NCBI RefSeq assembly: GCF_001687565.2
Contig: NZ_CP016534.2
Coordinates: 124,001-188,000 of the forward strand
DNA length: 64,000 bases
From: Planococcus antarcticus DSM 14505
Lineage (GTDB): Bacteria; Bacillota; Bacilli; Bacillales_A; Planococcaceae
Reading direction: 5' to 3'
Position numbers and translations under genes: made by a program. The first letter of the stretch is position 1; each line of letters starts with the position of its first letter. The notes under the pieces are model-generated. The model made no database searches and had not been told where the DNA came from. It worked only from the letters and a program-made list of their open reading frames with translations. This document shows, piece by piece, positions 25,804 through 38,552 of this stretch.

Positions 25804-26460
25804 GTGGGACAAAAAATACATCCAATTGGGATGCGTATCGGAATCATTCGTGATTGGGAGTCTAAATGGTACGCTGAGAAAGATTATGCGACACTTCTTC
25901 ACGAAGATATCAAAATCCGTGAATATGTTGAAGCGCGTTTGAAAGAAGCTTCAGTTTCTAAAATCGAAATTGAACGCGCTGCAAACCGTGTCAACGTAAC
26001 TATTCACACTGCGAAACCAGGTATGGTAATCGGTAAAGGTGGATCTGAAGTAGAAGTACTTCGTAAACAGCTTAACTCTATGACTGGCAAGCGTGTACAC
26101 ATCAACATCATCGAAATTAAAAGAGCTGACCTGGATGCAAGATTGGTTGCTGAAAGTGTTGCACGTCAATTGGAAAACCGAGTATCATTCCGTCGTGCAC
26201 AAAAACAAGCGATCCAACGCACTATGCGTTCTGGCGCTAAAGGGATCAAAACTCAAGTATCTGGACGTCTAGGCGGCGCTGACATTGCGCGTGCTGAACA
26301 CTACAGTGAAGGTACTGTTCCGCTCCATACGCTCCGCGCTGACATTGATTATGCGCATGCTGAAGCAGACACAACTTATGGTAAGCTTGGCGTAAAAGTA
26401 TGGATCTACCGCGGTGAAGTCCTTCCAACTAAGAAGAAATCTGAGGAAGGAGGCAAATAA
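25804..26460 (+). CDS. rpsC: 30S ribosomal protein S3
   Basis: S3 (218 residues) guards the mRNA entry channel and helps unwind mRNA. It has an N-terminal KH domain ([17 protein letters not shown]) and a C-terminal S3 domain with [20 protein letters not shown]. The start is GTG directly after rplV, with AGGAGGGG inside the end of rplV, so the two are probably coupled. Confidence 0.98.
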   Translation: MGQKIHPIGMRIGIIRDWESKWYAEKDYATLLHEDIKIREYVEARLKEASVSKIEIERAANRVNVTIHTAKPGMVIGKGGSEVEVLRKQLNSMTGKRVHINIIEIKRADLDARLVAESVARQLENRVSFRRAQKQAIQRTMRSGAKGIKTQVSGRLGGADIARAEHYSEGTVPLHTLRADIDYAHAEADTTYGKLGVKVWIYRGEVLPTKKKSEEGGK

Positions 26461-26461
26461 T

Positions 26462-27086
<625 letters not shown>

Positions 27087-27110
27087 TAAATCGAGAGGAG
27101 GTTTGCAAGT

Positions 27111-27374
27111 ATGACTGAGCGTAACCAACGCAAAGTATACACAGGCCGTGTTGTGTCTGACAAAATGGACAAAACCATTACCGTAATGGTTGAAACTCAA
27201 AAAAAGCACGCATTCTATGGCAAACGTGTAAAATACTCTAAGAAATATAAAGCTCATGATGAGCTAAACGAAGCGAAAATGGGCGATGTAGTTCGCATCA
27301 TGGAAACTCGTCCGTTATCAGCTACAAAACGTTTCCGCGTATTGGAAATTGTAGAAAAAGCGGTTATCATTTAA
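27111..27374 (+). CDS. rpsQ: 30S ribosomal protein S17
   Basis: S17 (87 residues) is an OB-fold primary binder of 16S r[21 protein letters not shown] and [19 protein letters not shown] are family signatures. ATG follows GAGAGGAGG, 24 bp after rpmC. Confidence 0.99.
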   Translation: MTERNQRKVYTGRVVSDKMDKTITVMVETQKKHAFYGKRVKYSKKYKAHDELNEAKMGDVVRIMETRPLSATKRFRVLEIVEKAVII

Positions 27375-27421
27375 TTTAAATAATTTCGGAACCTAAGAAA
27401 TTCCGGAGGGAGGTTACCTAA

Positions 27422-27790
<369 letters not shown>

Positions 27791-27825
27791 TAAATCAATG
27801 TGCCATACCAAGGAGGTGCGACAGA

Positions 27826-28137
27826 ATGCATGTTAAAAAAGGCGATACAGTTAAGGTAATCTCAGGCAAAGACAAAGGCAAAACAGGTGTTGTTTTGACT
27901 GCTTTACCTAAGAAAGACCGTGTGTTTGTAGAAGGTATAAACATCGTGAAAAAGCACACAAAACCGAACCAGGCAAGCCCACAAGGTGGAATTGTCAGCC
28001 AAGAAGCAGCAATTCATGTTTCTAACGTAATGTTACTTGACCCTAAATCCGGCGAGCCGACTCGTGTAGGATATAAGGTTGAAGATGGTAAAAAAGTTCG
28101 TGTTGCAAAAAAATCCGGCGAAAAATTAGATAAATAA
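27826..28137 (+). CDS. rplX: 50S ribosomal protein L24
   Basis: L24 (103 residues) is an assembly initiator with an N-terminal KOW motif ([18 protein letters not shown]). ATG follows AAGGAGGTG. Length matches Bacillus L24. Confidence 0.98.
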   Translation: MHVKKGDTVKVISGKDKGKTGVVLTALPKKDRVFVEGINIVKKHTKPNQASPQGGIVSQEAAIHVSNVMLLDPKSGEPTRVGYKVEDGKKVRVAKKSGEKLDK

Positions 28138-28164
28138 AATTCCTGAGTGAAGGGAGGTACACAC

Positions 28165-28909
<745 letters not shown>

Positions 28910-28938
28910 TCCCCTAATTTGGGAAGGAGGTAAAAGTA

Positions 28939-29337
28939 ATGACAATGACAGATCCGATTGCAGATATGCTGACACGCATTCGTAACGCAAACATGGTTCG
29001 TCACGAGAAATTAGAGCTTCCGGCTTCTAATGTGAAAAAAGACATCGCTGAAATCCTTAAGCGTGAAGGTTTCGTTCGTGACGTAGAATATGTTGAAGAT
29101 GATAAACAAGGCATGATCCGGATTTTCCTTAAATACGGAGCGAACAACGAACGCGTTATTACTGGATTGAAACGCATTTCAAAACCAGGATTACGTGTTT
29201 ATGCTAAAACTAATGAGGTGCCACGTGTACTAAACGGTCTTGGAATCGCTTTAGTCTCAACATCACAAGGTTTGGTAACTGATAAAGAAGCCCGCGCGAA
29301 ACAAATCGGCGGAGAAATCATAGCATACGTTTGGTAA
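28939..29337 (+). CDS. rpsH: 30S ribosomal protein S8
   Basis: S8 (132 residues) is a primary 16S-binding protein and, in E. coli, the spc operon repressor. [19 protein letters not shown] matches the Bacillus N-terminus; a second ATG two codons in is possible. GAAGGAGG precedes it. [19 protein letters not shown] is the C-terminal signature. Confidence 0.98.
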   Translation: MTMTDPIADMLTRIRNANMVRHEKLELPASNVKKDIAEILKREGFVRDVEYVEDDKQGMIRIFLKYGANNERVITGLKRISKPGLRVYAKTNEVPRVLNGLGIALVSTSQGLVTDKEARAKQIGGEIIAYVW

Positions 29338-29367
29338 TAAGCAACAAACGAATGGAGGTGCAACAGA

Positions 29368-29907
29368 ATGTCACGTGTAGGTAAAAAACCAATCGAGGTT
29401 CCTGCTAGCGTTACCGTAACTCTTGGAGATAAGAATGCCGTAACTGTTAAAGGGCCTAAAGGCGAGTTGACTCGCGAATTCCACAAAGATATTACAATTG
29501 CTCAAGAAGATAACGTGCTAACATTGACACGTCCTTCAGATTCTAAAGATCACCGCACAAACCACGGTACAACTCGTGCGTTGCTTGCGAACATGGTCAC
29601 TGGAGTTTCAGAAGGATTCCAACGTTCACTTGAATTAGTTGGTGTTGGTTACCGTGCTCAATTGCAAGGTGAAAAACTGGTTCTTAACGTAGGCTACTCT
29701 CACCCGGTTGAATTCGTACCGGAAGAAGGAATTACAGTTGAAGTTCCAGCTAACACTAAAGTCATTGTTAAAGGCATCGATAAAGAACGTGTTGGAGCTC
29801 TTGCTTCGAACATCCGCGCAACGCGTCCACCAGAGCCATATAAAGGCAAAGGTATCCGTTACGAAGGAGAAGTAGTTCGCCGCAAAGAAGGTAAAACAGG
29901 TAAATAA
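29368..29907 (+). CDS. rplF: 50S ribosomal protein L6
   Basis: L6 (179 residues) lies near the factor-binding site of the 50S subunit. It has two duplicated L6 folds and the signature [23 protein letters not shown] follows TGGAGGTG, 30 bp after rpsH. Confidence 0.99.
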   Translation: MSRVGKKPIEVPASVTVTLGDKNAVTVKGPKGELTREFHKDITIAQEDNVLTLTRPSDSKDHRTNHGTTRALLANMVTGVSEGFQRSLELVGVGYRAQLQGEKLVLNVGYSHPVEFVPEEGITVEVPANTKVIVKGIDKERVGALASNIRATRPPEPYKGKGIRYEGEVVRRKEGKTGK

Positions 29908-29940
29908 TGCTGCTTAGGCAGGCTGAAAGGAGTGACCTCA

Positions 29941-30303
29941 GTGATTACGAAACTCGATAAAAACGCATCTCGTAAAAAACGTCATGCACGCGTACGTTCT
30001 AAAATTACGGGTACAGCACAACGCCCACGTTTAAACGTATTTCGTTCAAATAAATACATTTACGCTCAATTGATCGACGATATGAATGGCGTTACACTTG
30101 CAAGTGCATCATCTATGGAGAAAGATTTCTCAGTAGAATCTACTGGCAACGTGGAAGCGGCAGCTAAAGTTGGCGAAACAATCGCAAAACGCGCTACTGA
30201 AAACGGCTTAAAATCGGTTGTTTTCGACCGCGGTGGTTATTTGTATCATGGACGTGTAAAAGCATTAGCAGAAGCTGCACGTGAAAACGGTTTACAATTT
30301 TAA
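29941..30303 (+). CDS. rplR: 50S ribosomal protein L18
   Basis: L18 (120 residues) binds 5S rRNA together with L5. I chose the GTG at 29941 ([19 protein letters not shown]), which gives the usual 120 residues and sits nine bases after AAAGGAG. An upstream in-frame GTG at 29932 lies within the ribosome binding site. [23 protein letters not shown] is the signature. Confidence 0.96.
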   Translation: MITKLDKNASRKKRHARVRSKITGTAQRPRLNVFRSNKYIYAQLIDDMNGVTLASASSMEKDFSVESTGNVEAAAKVGETIAKRATENGLKSVVFDRGGYLYHGRVKALAEAARENGLQF

Positions 30304-30324
30304 AAAGAAGGAGGGACACATTTC

Positions 30325-30825
30325 ATGCGTCGTATTGATCCAAACAAACTTGAACTTGAAGAACGCGTAGTTACGATTAACCGCGTAGCGAAAGTTGTAA
30401 AAGGTGGACGTCGTTTCCGTTTCTCCGCATTAGTTGTTGTAGGCGACAGAAATGGTAATGTCGGTTTTGGTACTGGTAAAGCTCAAGAAGTTCCAGATGC
30501 TATCCGCAAAGCCATTGAAGATGCGAAGAAAAACCTTATTGAAGTACCAATGGTTAAAGGTACAACTCCACACTTAGTAATCGGTCGCTTTGGTGCAGGC
30601 CAAATCCTTATCAAACCTGCTTCTCCGGGTACTGGTGTAATTGCTGGCGGACCTGTTCGTGCGGTACTTGAATTAGCTGGAGTACAGGATATTTTATCTA
30701 AATCTCTAGGTTCAAGCACACCAATCAACATGGTGCGTGCAACTATTAACGGTTTAACTCAATTGAAAAGTGCCGAGGAAGTTGCAAAACTTCGCGGTAA
30801 ATCAATAGAAGAACTGTTAGGATAG
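30325..30825 (+). CDS. rpsE: 30S ribosomal protein S5
   Basis: S5 (166 residues) affects decoding fidelity and is the spectinomycin-resistance locus. The region [22 protein letters not shown] is wild type. The double-stranded-RNA-like N domain is followed by the C-terminal S5 domain. ATG lies behind GAAGGAGGG. Confidence 0.98.
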   Translation: MRRIDPNKLELEERVVTINRVAKVVKGGRRFRFSALVVVGDRNGNVGFGTGKAQEVPDAIRKAIEDAKKNLIEVPMVKGTTPHLVIGRFGAGQILIKPASPGTGVIAGGPVRAVLELAGVQDILSKSLGSSTPINMVRATINGLTQLKSAEEVAKLRGKSIEELLG

Positions 30826-30837
30826 GGGGAAAATCAC

Positions 30838-31020
30838 ATGGCAACTAAATTGGAAATTACCCTCACAAAATCTGTGATCGGTGCTAAACCGCCACAACGT
30901 AAAACTGTTCAGTCATTAGGATTACGCAAAATGCATCAAACAGTTGAGCACCAAGACAATGCAGCCGTTCGCGGAATGCTTGATAAAGTCGCTCACTTAG
31001 TAACTATCAAAGAAGTTTAA
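30838..31020 (+). CDS. rpmD: 50S ribosomal protein L30
   Basis: L30 (60 residues) has the ferredoxin-like fold typical of the short bacterial form. [28 protein letters not shown] shows the conserved glycines and basic residues. It begins 12 bp after rpsE behind AGGGGGAA. Confidence 0.97.
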   Translation: MATKLEITLTKSVIGAKPPQRKTVQSLGLRKMHQTVEHQDNAAVRGMLDKVAHLVTIKEV

Positions 31021-31053
31021 TTACGGATTTCTATAGAAGGAGGTGCCAACCAA

Positions 31054-31494
31054 ATGAAACTTCATGAATTAAAACCGGCAGAAGGTTCACGCAGCTCAAG
31101 AAAGCGTATCGGACGCGGTATCGGTTCAGGTACTGGTAAAACAGCAGGTAAAGGTCATAAAGGTCAAAACGCGCGTTCAGGCGGCGGTGTTCGTCCTGGA
31201 TTCGAAGGTGGTCAAAATCCTTTGTTCCGCCGTTTGCCAAAACGTGGATTTACCAACATTAACCGTAAAGACTATGCAGTCGTAAACATTGATGTGTTAA
31301 ATCGTTTCGACGAGGGCACAGAAGTAACACCTGCATTGTTGATTGAAACAGGTGTTGTGAGCAATGAACTTTCTGGAATCAAAATTCTCGGCAATGGTAG
31401 CTTAGAAAAGAAATTGACAGTAAAAGCTCACAAATTCTCTGGATCAGCTAAAGAAGCGATTGAAGCTGCTGGCGGACAAACCGAGGTGGTTTAA
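31054..31494 (+). CDS. rplO: 50S ribosomal protein L15
   Basis: L15 (146 residues) is a late assembly protein of the 50S subunit. The glycine- and lysine-rich N-terminal extension ([20 protein letters not shown]) and [18 protein letters not shown] are typical. ATG follows AGAAGGAGGTG. The final A of its TAA stop is also the A of the secY ATG. Confidence 0.98.
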   Translation: MKLHELKPAEGSRSSRKRIGRGIGSGTGKTAGKGHKGQNARSGGGVRPGFEGGQNPLFRRLPKRGFTNINRKDYAVVNIDVLNRFDEGTEVTPALLIETGVVSNELSGIKILGNGSLEKKLTVKAHKFSGSAKEAIEAAGGQTEVV

Positions 31495-32789
31495 TGTTTC
31501 AGACAATCTCAAATTTTATGCGCGTGACTGATATTCGAAATAAAATATTCTTTACATTACTGATGCTCATCATTTTCCGTATTGGAACTTTTGTTCCAGT
31601 ACCGAATGTTGACGCTTCGGTTTTGCAAGCTACTGACCAGATGGGTCTGGTCGGATTCTTAAATACTTTCGGTGGAGGTGCCCTAGCTAACTTTTCAATT
31701 TTAGCGATGGGAATTATGCCATACATTACAGCATCAATCATCGTGCAATTATTGCAGATGGATGTTGTACCGAAATTTGCAGAGTGGGCGAAACAAGGTG
31801 AAGTCGGAAGACGGAAACTTGCTCAATTCACTCGCTACTTCACAATTGTTCTTGCCTTTATTCAAGCAATCGGTATGTCTTATGGATTTAACCAAATGTA
31901 CGGCGGTTCTTTAATCCAGAATGACACGATTTCAACTTATGTTGTCATCGCCATTGTATTGACTGCAGGTACAGCATTTCTACTGTGGCTTGGTGAGCAG
32001 ATTACGGCAAAAGGTGTGGGGAACGGTATTTCGATTATCATCTTCGCAGGGATTGTCGCTGCAGTACCAGGCGCTGTTAATCAATTGTATGCACAGCAGA
32101 TCGAAGGAGCTGGAGATCAGCTTCCGATCAATCTTGCCATTATGGCATTGCTTGCATTAGCTGTTGTTGCCATTACGGTTTTGGTCATTTACGTTCAACA
32201 AGCGTTGCGTAAAATACCAATTCAGTATGCAAAACGAGTTGCTGGCCGTGGCCAGACAACAAGTGGGCAGCAAACGCATTTACCTTTGAAAGTAAACGCG
32301 GCCGGAGTTATCCCGGTAATCTTTGCAGTAGCGTTTATCATTACGCCACAAACTATTGCTTCTTTCTTTGGAGCCAACGCGTTTACAGAAGCGATTCAGA
32401 ATACGTTCGATTATACGCGTCCTGTCGGCATGATCATTTATGTCGCTTTGATCGTAGCATTCACGTATTTCTACGCATTCATCCAGGTTAACCCTGAGAA
32501 CGTGTCGGATAATCTGAAAAAGCAAGGCGCATATATTCCGGGAATCCGTCCGGGTAAAAATACACAGGATTATTTAACAAGTGTGTTATACCGATTGACT
32601 TTCGTTGGTGCCATTTTCCTTGCAGTCATTGCTATTCTACCGATTTTCTTCATCAACATTGCAAATTTACCGCAATCGGCGCAAATCGGTGGTACGAGTC
32701 TTCTGATTGCTGTTGGGGTAGCACTTGAAACAATGAAACAATTGGAATCTCAACTTGTGAAACGTCATTATAAAGGCTTTATGAAATAA
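31494..32789 (+). CDS. secY: Protein translocase subunit SecY
   Basis: SecY (431 residues) is the channel of the Sec translocon in the cytoplasmic membrane. About ten transmembrane segments are visible, starting with a segment around residues 15-35. The plug-region segment after TM1 and the family block LGIMPYITASIIVQLLQ (here MGIMPYITAS...) are present, as is the cytosolic loop GRGQTTSGQQTHLPLKVNAAG. Its start overlaps the rplO stop by one base, so translation is probably coupled. A small hairpin at 32803-32824 lies between it and adk. Confidence 0.98.
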   Translation: MFQTISNFMRVTDIRNKIFFTLLMLIIFRIGTFVPVPNVDASVLQATDQMGLVGFLNTFGGGALANFSILAMGIMPYITASIIVQLLQMDVVPKFAEWAKQGEVGRRKLAQFTRYFTIVLAFIQAIGMSYGFNQMYGGSLIQNDTISTYVVIAIVLTAGTAFLLWLGEQITAKGVGNGISIIIFAGIVAAVPGAVNQLYAQQIEGAGDQLPINLAIMALLALAVVAITVLVIYVQQALRKIPIQYAKRVAGRGQTTSGQQTHLPLKVNAAGVIPVIFAVAFIITPQTIASFFGANAFTEAIQNTFDYTRPVGMIIYVALIVAFTYFYAFIQVNPENVSDNLKKQGAYIPGIRPGKNTQDYLTSVLYRLTFVGAIFLAVIAILPIFFINIANLPQSAQIGGTSLLIAVGVALETMKQLESQLVKRHYKGFMK

Positions 32790-32839
32790 TTCAGTTGGAT
32801 CTAGAGGGACGTGAAAGCGTCTCTTGTCCGATTGTGTGA

Positions 32840-33505
<666 letters not shown>

Positions 33506-33902
33506 TCCCCGGCGCCGGGCGCAGTTAGTTGCCTCCATGTGGCTTTAAGGAGCACCGGAGATATGAATTTTCGAGAGCTGCAAAAGCATACAAGACTCAG
33601 GTTATGAAAGTTGATGCAAATGCGCTTTAGTGCAATTGCGCATCGAAACTAGTATAATGGGTTTCGTGGAAGCATCTGTGTAACGGGTTTGGAACTCATC
33701 CAAAGCAGTCCGGGCAGTCGAGGATACATGAGACAGACTGGCTTTGCCGGATTAACCCCGGCCCGCTGATTAGCGGGACTTGGAGAATGTCTTTCGAATG
33801 TCACTCATGCATTTCTTGTGAATGAATGTACTATACTATTCAATCAGCAAATACTGTTTGAAGATGAGAACCTGATTTGTATACAGAAGGGAGACTGGGT
33901 CG
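33506..33902 (+). other. Structured non-coding gap between adk and infA
   Basis: No reading frame of note is present on either strand. The tract holds CCCGGCGCCGGG (a 12-bp palindrome at about 33508), a pair of inverted hexamers ATGCGC/GCGCAT near 33620-33643, TATAAT at 33653-33658 without a good -35, and a series of possible hairpins between 33700 and 33795, including CCCGCT-GATT-AGCGGG (stem about 33763-33778). CCCGGCC (33757-33763) and TGGAGAATGTCT (33781-33792) also occur, in the same order, in the rpsJ leader. In B. subtilis map and a small KOW protein gene lie here; neither is present. Confidence 0.6.
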
Positions 33903-34121
33903 ATGGCGAAAGACGATGTAATTGAAATCGAAGGAACTGTCGTTGAGACTTTGCCTAACGCGATGTTTAAAGTAGAATTGGAAAACGGTCATACGATTCT
34001 CGCGCACGTATCTGGCAAGATTCGCATGCATTTCATTCGCATTCTGCCAGGAGATAAAGTGACAGTGGAACTTTCTCCTTATGATTTAACACGCGGTCGT
34101 ATCACATACCGTTTTAAATAA
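33903..34121 (+). CDS. infA: Translation initiation factor IF-1
   Basis: IF-1 (72 residues) is an OB-fold protein that blocks the A site during initiation. [22 protein letters not shown] and [21 protein letters not shown] are characteristic. ATG lies behind AGAAGGGAGA. The upstream gap probably contains its leader. Confidence 0.99.
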   Translation: MAKDDVIEIEGTVVETLPNAMFKVELENGHTILAHVSGKIRMHFIRILPGDKVTVELSPYDLTRGRITYRFK

Positions 34122-34158
34122 TCTTTTGCACTCCGGACTACTAAGGAGGTTGGGTTAG

Positions 34159-34272
<114 letters not shown>

Positions 34273-34295
34273 TTTGAAGGAGGTGCATCGCACAC

Positions 34296-34661
34296 ATGGC
34301 ACGTATTGCTGGTGTTGACATTCCACGCGACAAACGCGTTGTTATTTCATTAACATACATTTTCGGTGTTGGTAAAACAACTGCACAGAAAGTTCTTTCT
34401 GCTGCAGGTATCTCTGAAGAGACACGCGTTCGTGATCTTACAGAAGACGAGTTGAACAATATCCGTGAACAATTAGATCAATACAAAATCGAAGGTGACC
34501 TTCGCCGTGAAGTTTCAATGAACATCAAACGCTTGATGGAAATTGCTAGCTTCCGAGGAATCCGCCATCGTCGTGGACTACCTGTTCGCGGTCAAAATAC
34601 GAAGAACAATGCGCGTACGCGTAAAGGTCCTCGTAAAACTGTAGCTAACAAGAAAAAATAA
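34296..34661 (+). CDS. rpsM: 30S ribosomal protein S13
   Basis: S13 (121 residues) contacts the P-site tRNA and the 50S subunit through bridges with L5. [22 protein letters not shown] and the basic tail [19 protein letters not shown] are typical. ATG follows GAAGGAGGTG. Confidence 0.99.
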   Translation: MARIAGVDIPRDKRVVISLTYIFGVGKTTAQKVLSAAGISEETRVRDLTEDELNNIREQLDQYKIEGDLRREVSMNIKRLMEIASFRGIRHRRGLPVRGQNTKNNARTRKGPRKTVANKKK

Positions 34662-34668
34662 TCAGTAA

Positions 34669-35076
<408 letters not shown>

Positions 35077-35206
35077 TCGTTAATCTGAATAGGATTTTTG
35101 AACATCACGACTTACTGGATGGGTTCTAAATCGTAGCGAAAGTCTGTGACTATGGAATTCTTGATGAAGCGAAAAAAAACCGACGTTTTGAAGGAGGGTA
35201 AAATGA

Positions 35207-36151
35207 ATGCTCGAAATAGAAAAACCAAAGATTGAAACGGTTGAGATCGACAGCAATGCCAAATTTGGTAAATTTGTTGTTGAACCTCTTGAGCGTGGAT
35301 ATGGAACCACTTTAGGAAACTCCTTACGTCGAATCTTACTTTCATCTTTACCTGGCGCAGCTGTTACTTCTATTCAAATTGATGGCGTTCTGCATGAATT
35401 CTCCACTGTTGAAGGTGTAGAAGAAGATGTAGCAACCATCATTCTGAATATCAAGAAGCTGGCTTTGAAAATTTACTCTGACGAAGAAAAAGTCATTGAA
35501 ATTGATGTAAAAGGTGATGGAACGGTTACGGCTGCAGATATCACGCACGACAGTGACGTGGAAATTCTGAATCCGGATCTATATATTGGAACAATTGCTA
35601 AAAATGGCCATTTGCGTATGCGCATGTATGCGAACAGAGGCCGTGGATATGCCCGTGCAGATCAGAACAAACGTGAAGATCTTCCGATCGGCGTTATCCC
35701 GATTGACTCTATTTACACTCCAGTTTCACGTGTTAACTTCCAAGTAGAAAACACTCGTGTGGGTCAACTGGCTCATTTCGACAAATTATCTCTTGATGTT
35801 TGGACAGATGGCAGCATTGGTCCAAAAGAGGCAATTGCACTTGGAGCAAAGATTTTTACTGAGCATTTAAATATCTTCGTAGGATTAACAGATGAGGCAC
35901 AAACGGCTGAAATCATGGTTGAAAAAGAAGAAGACCAGAAAGAAAAAGTATTAGAGATGACTATCGAAGAACTTGATCTTTCGGTTCGATCTTACAACTG
36001 CTTAAAACGTGCGGGTATCAACACGGTACACGAACTGGCAAGCAAGTCGGAAGACGACATGATGAAAGTACGCAACCTCGGACGCAAATCACTTGAAGAA
36101 GTTAAAGTGAAGTTGGAAGATTTAGGACTTGGCCTTCGTAAAGAAGACTGA
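35207..36151 (+). CDS. rpoA: RNA polymerase alpha subunit
   Basis: The alpha subunit (314 residues) nucleates RNA polymerase assembly. The N-terminal dimerisation domain ([20 protein letters not shown]) is joined by a short linker to the C-terminal domain (about 245-314; [15 protein letters not shown] and [13 protein letters not shown]), which contacts UP elements and activators. The start at 35207 follows AAGGAGGG; an overlapping out-of-frame ATG at 35203 is not used. Confidence 0.99.
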   Translation: MLEIEKPKIETVEIDSNAKFGKFVVEPLERGYGTTLGNSLRRILLSSLPGAAVTSIQIDGVLHEFSTVEGVEEDVATIILNIKKLALKIYSDEEKVIEIDVKGDGTVTAADITHDSDVEILNPDLYIGTIAKNGHLRMRMYANRGRGYARADQNKREDLPIGVIPIDSIYTPVSRVNFQVENTRVGQLAHFDKLSLDVWTDGSIGPKEAIALGAKIFTEHLNIFVGLTDEAQTAEIMVEKEEDQKEKVLEMTIEELDLSVRSYNCLKRAGINTVHELASKSEDDMMKVRNLGRKSLEEVKVKLEDLGLGLRKED

Positions 36152-36197
36152 GTGATGAGATCGGATCCGAACTATTCAACAAAGGAGGGAAACTTCA

Positions 36198-36572
36198 ATG
36201 AGAAAGCTTCAACGTACAAGTTCTCAACGTAAGGCATTATTACGTGACCTTACAACAGACTTAATCGTACATGAACGCATTCAAACGACTGAAGCTCGTG
36301 CGAAAGAAGTGCGTTCGACTGTAGAAAAAATGATTACGCTTGGTAAACGTGGAGATATTCACGCTCGTCGTAAAGCAGCAGCATGGATGCGCCGTGAGTT
36401 GGTAACAACTGCAGACGCTGAAGGCAACGAAACAACAACTTATGCTTTGCAGAAATTGTTTGATGATGTTGCACCACGTTACGCTGAACGTCAAGGCGGC
36501 TATACACGTATTATGAAAATGGGGCCTCGTCGCGGAGATGGCGCACCTATCGTAATTATCGAATTGGTTTAA
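36198..36572 (+). CDS. rplQ: 50S ribosomal protein L17
   Basis: L17 (124 residues) closes the S10-spc-alpha superoperon. [18 protein letters not shown] and [12 protein letters not shown] are recognisable; the C-terminus [20 protein letters not shown] is conserved. ATG follows AAAGGAGGG. A terminator follows within 10 bp. Confidence 0.99.
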   Translation: MRKLQRTSSQRKALLRDLTTDLIVHERIQTTEARAKEVRSTVEKMITLGKRGDIHARRKAAAWMRRELVTTADAEGNETTTYALQKLFDDVAPRYAERQGGYTRIMKMGPRRGDGAPIVIIELV

Positions 36573-36578
36573 TCAATT

Positions 36579-36606
36579 GAAGGGGGTCAACAGCCCTCTT
36601 CTTTTA
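36579..36606 (+). terminator. Terminator after rplQ
   Basis: GAAGGGGG (36579-36586) pairs with CCCTCTTC (36594-36601), with one G-U pair and a seven-base loop, followed by TTTT. It ends the ribosomal superoperon. Confidence 0.75.
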
Positions 36607-36639
36607 GCATTATGATTTATACGACAATATGAAAAGCTG

Positions 36640-36776
36640 AGTGTTATGATGAGCGAGCCGAAAGGCGGCGTCTCGTCTAGCTCTACGCACCTCATTCAAC
36701 CCTGGCTTAAGCAACCGGGGAAGCCATAGAGACAGAAAAGCGCATTTCTCTGAATGAGGTGCGCGCTTTTTTTATT
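36640..36776 (+). promoter_or_regulatory. Structured leader/terminator upstream of ecfA1
   Basis: A GNRA hairpin (GCC-GAAA-GGC) inside a CGAG/CTCG stem is followed by a perfect 13-bp stem. CGCACCTCATTCA (36686-36698) pairs with TGAATGAGGTGCG (36751-36763). The 52 enclosed bases can form smaller hairpins (TGGCTT/AAGCCA and GAGA/TCTC). A T-run starts at about 36767. This looks like a multibranched RNA ending in an intrinsic terminator in front of the ECF transporter genes, but I do not recognise a known riboswitch class. Confidence 0.5.
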
Positions 36777-36786
36777 TATTTTAGGT

Positions 36787-36816
36787 TTTACAAACGCTGT
36801 TGAAACCCAGTAGAGT
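36787..36816 (+). promoter_or_regulatory. Possible promoter of ecfA1
   Basis: TTTACA (36787-36792) and TAGAGT (36811-36816), 18 bp apart, lie after the T-run and 40 bp before ecfA1. If real, it would bypass the structured leader. Confidence 0.4.
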
Positions 36817-36855
36817 AGAGATGAGCGAAGCAAGTGTTAGAGGAGGTTAGCTGAG

Positions 36856-37704
36856 ATGAATTCGATTATATTGTCATTTGAAAATGTGACATTTACATAT
36901 GCGCAAGAAGACGAGTCGGTGAAACCAGCTGTGCAGGATTTAACGTTCTCGATTCAGGACGGCGAATGGATAGCTTTGGTGGGCCATAATGGCTCAGGAA
37001 AATCGACTATTGCCAAGTTGATGAATGGTTTATTGTTTCCGCAAACTGGCAAAGTGTCGGCGATGGGCAAACTGATGGCTGAAGAAAGTCTGTGGGATAT
37101 CCGTTCCGAGATCGGGATGGTCTTCCAGAACCCAGACAATCAGTTTGTCGGGGCGACGGTACAGGACGATGTAGCTTTTGCGCTGGAGAATAACGGTGTG
37201 CCGCATGAAGAAATGGTGGTTCGTGTCAAAGAAGCTTTGCATCAAGTGAAGATGGAAGCTTATCTCGATCATGAACCTCACCATTTATCAGGTGGACAAA
37301 AACAAAGGGTAGCGATTGCCGGTGCTCTTGCATTACGTCCACGTCTGCTAATTTTGGACGAAGCAACTTCTATGCTCGATCCTCAAGGGCGTATGGAAGT
37401 CATCGAGACGATTCGTGAACTTCGTGAAGCAACAGGTTTGACGGTTATATCTATTACGCATGACTTGGAAGAAGCAGCATTGGCTGACCGCATTCTTGTA
37501 ATGAACGCAGGACATAAGCAATTAGAAGGGACGCCAAAAGAGGTGTTTCTTTCCGGTAATGAATTGACGACTTTAGGTCTAGACTTGCCGTTTGCGATGC
37601 GCATGACGCATTTGCTGCAGGAAGCCGGAGTGGCTCTGCAAGGAGAACATATGACAGAAGACGAATTGGTGGATGAACTATGGACATTTTACTCCGGGAA
37701 GTAG
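36856..37704 (+). CDS. ecfA1: ECF transporter ATP-binding subunit EcfA1
   Basis: This 282-residue ABC ATPase is one of the two ATPases of the energy-coupling-factor module shared by vitamin S-components. Walker A is GHNGSGKST (43-51). The Q-loop region VFQNPDNQFVGATV, the signature LSGGQKQRVAIAGAL and Walker B LLILDEATSMLDP are intact. ATG follows AGAGGAGG. The end overlaps ecfA2 by 25 bp. Confidence 0.96.
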   Translation: MNSIILSFENVTFTYAQEDESVKPAVQDLTFSIQDGEWIALVGHNGSGKSTIAKLMNGLLFPQTGKVSAMGKLMAEESLWDIRSEIGMVFQNPDNQFVGATVQDDVAFALENNGVPHEEMVVRVKEALHQVKMEAYLDHEPHHLSGGQKQRVAIAGALALRPRLLILDEATSMLDPQGRMEVIETIRELREATGLTVISITHDLEEAALADRILVMNAGHKQLEGTPKEVFLSGNELTTLGLDLPFAMRMTHLLQEAGVALQGEHMTEDELVDELWTFYSGK

Positions 37705-38552
37705 GATACAGTTACGCAAAAGACACGCCGTTTGAAAAACGGGCATTGACAGATGTGTCGCTGCATATTCCCTCCGGTTCCTATACGGCCATCATTGGTC
37801 ATACCGGGTCTGGTAAATCAACAGTTCTCCAGCATCTTAATGCTTTGCTAAAGCCAACTGAAGGATCAGTCACAATTGGGGAGCGTAAAATCGAAGCTGG
37901 AGTAAAGGCAAAAAATTTACGAGATGTCCGTCGACAGGTAGGTATTGTCTTTCAATTTCCTGAGCAGCAGCTATTTGATGAAACCGTCTTAAAAGACATT
38001 ATGTTCGGTCCTCTGAATTATGGAGTGACGGAAGAAGAAGCGAGTCGTAGGGCGCATGAATTGGTCGAACAGCTTGGATTGCCTTCTGAGGTATTAACGA
38101 AGTCTCCGTTTGATTTGTCAGGTGGACAAATGCGCCGCGTCGCAATTGCTGGCGTGCTAGCGATGGAACCGGATGTGTTAGTGCTGGATGAACCGACCGC
38201 TGGACTTGATCCACGAGGCCGACGTGAAATAATGGACCTGTTCCATCAGTTGCATATCCAGAAAGGCCTAACGACGGTTCTAGTAACTCACAGCATGGAA
38301 GATGCGGCGCGTTACGCAGACAGTGTTGCTATTATGCATAAAGGGCGTTGTGTGGTCACTGGAGAGCCTGAAAAAATCTTTTCAAATGAAGAGCAACTTC
38401 GGGATTATAGCTTAGAACCGCCGCGGACAATTCGCTTGCAGCGAAAGTTCGAAGACAAAGCCGGCATTAAACTTGGTGCTATTTCAATGACGGAAGAAGC
38501 GTTGGCCAAGAACATTGCACTTGCCGTATCGGAAGGACGTGATTCCGAATGA
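37680..38552 (+). CDS. ecfA2: ECF transporter ATP-binding subunit EcfA2
   Basis: This is the second ATPase of the ECF module (290 residues). Walker A is GHTGSGKST, the Q-loop region is VFQFPEQQLFDETV, the signature is LSGGQMRRVAIAGVL and Walker B is VLVLDEPTAGLDP. MDILLREVGYSYAKD starts inside the end of ecfA1, implying coupled translation for a fixed 1:1 ratio. The stop overlaps the ecfT start. Confidence 0.96.
   Translation: MDILLREVGYSYAKDTPFEKRALTDVSLHIPSGSYTAIIGHTGSGKSTVLQHLNALLKPTEGSVTIGERKIEAGVKAKNLRDVRRQVGIVFQFPEQQLFDETVLKDIMFGPLNYGVTEEEASRRAHELVEQLGLPSEVLTKSPFDLSGGQMRRVAIAGVLAMEPDVLVLDEPTAGLDPRGRREIMDLFHQLHIQKGLTTVLVTHSMEDAARYADSVAIMHKGRCVVTGEPEKIFSNEEQLRDYSLEPPRTIRLQRKFEDKAGIKLGAISMTEEALAKNIALAVSEGRDSE

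Noticed and set aside
33616..33658. TTGCGC...TATAAT as an infA promoter
   Set aside because: The spacer is only 11 bp and no other good -35 is present; only the -10-like element is reported.
33816..33837. TTGTGA...TATACT close to infA as a promoter
   Set aside because: The spacer is 10 bp, too short for sigma-A.
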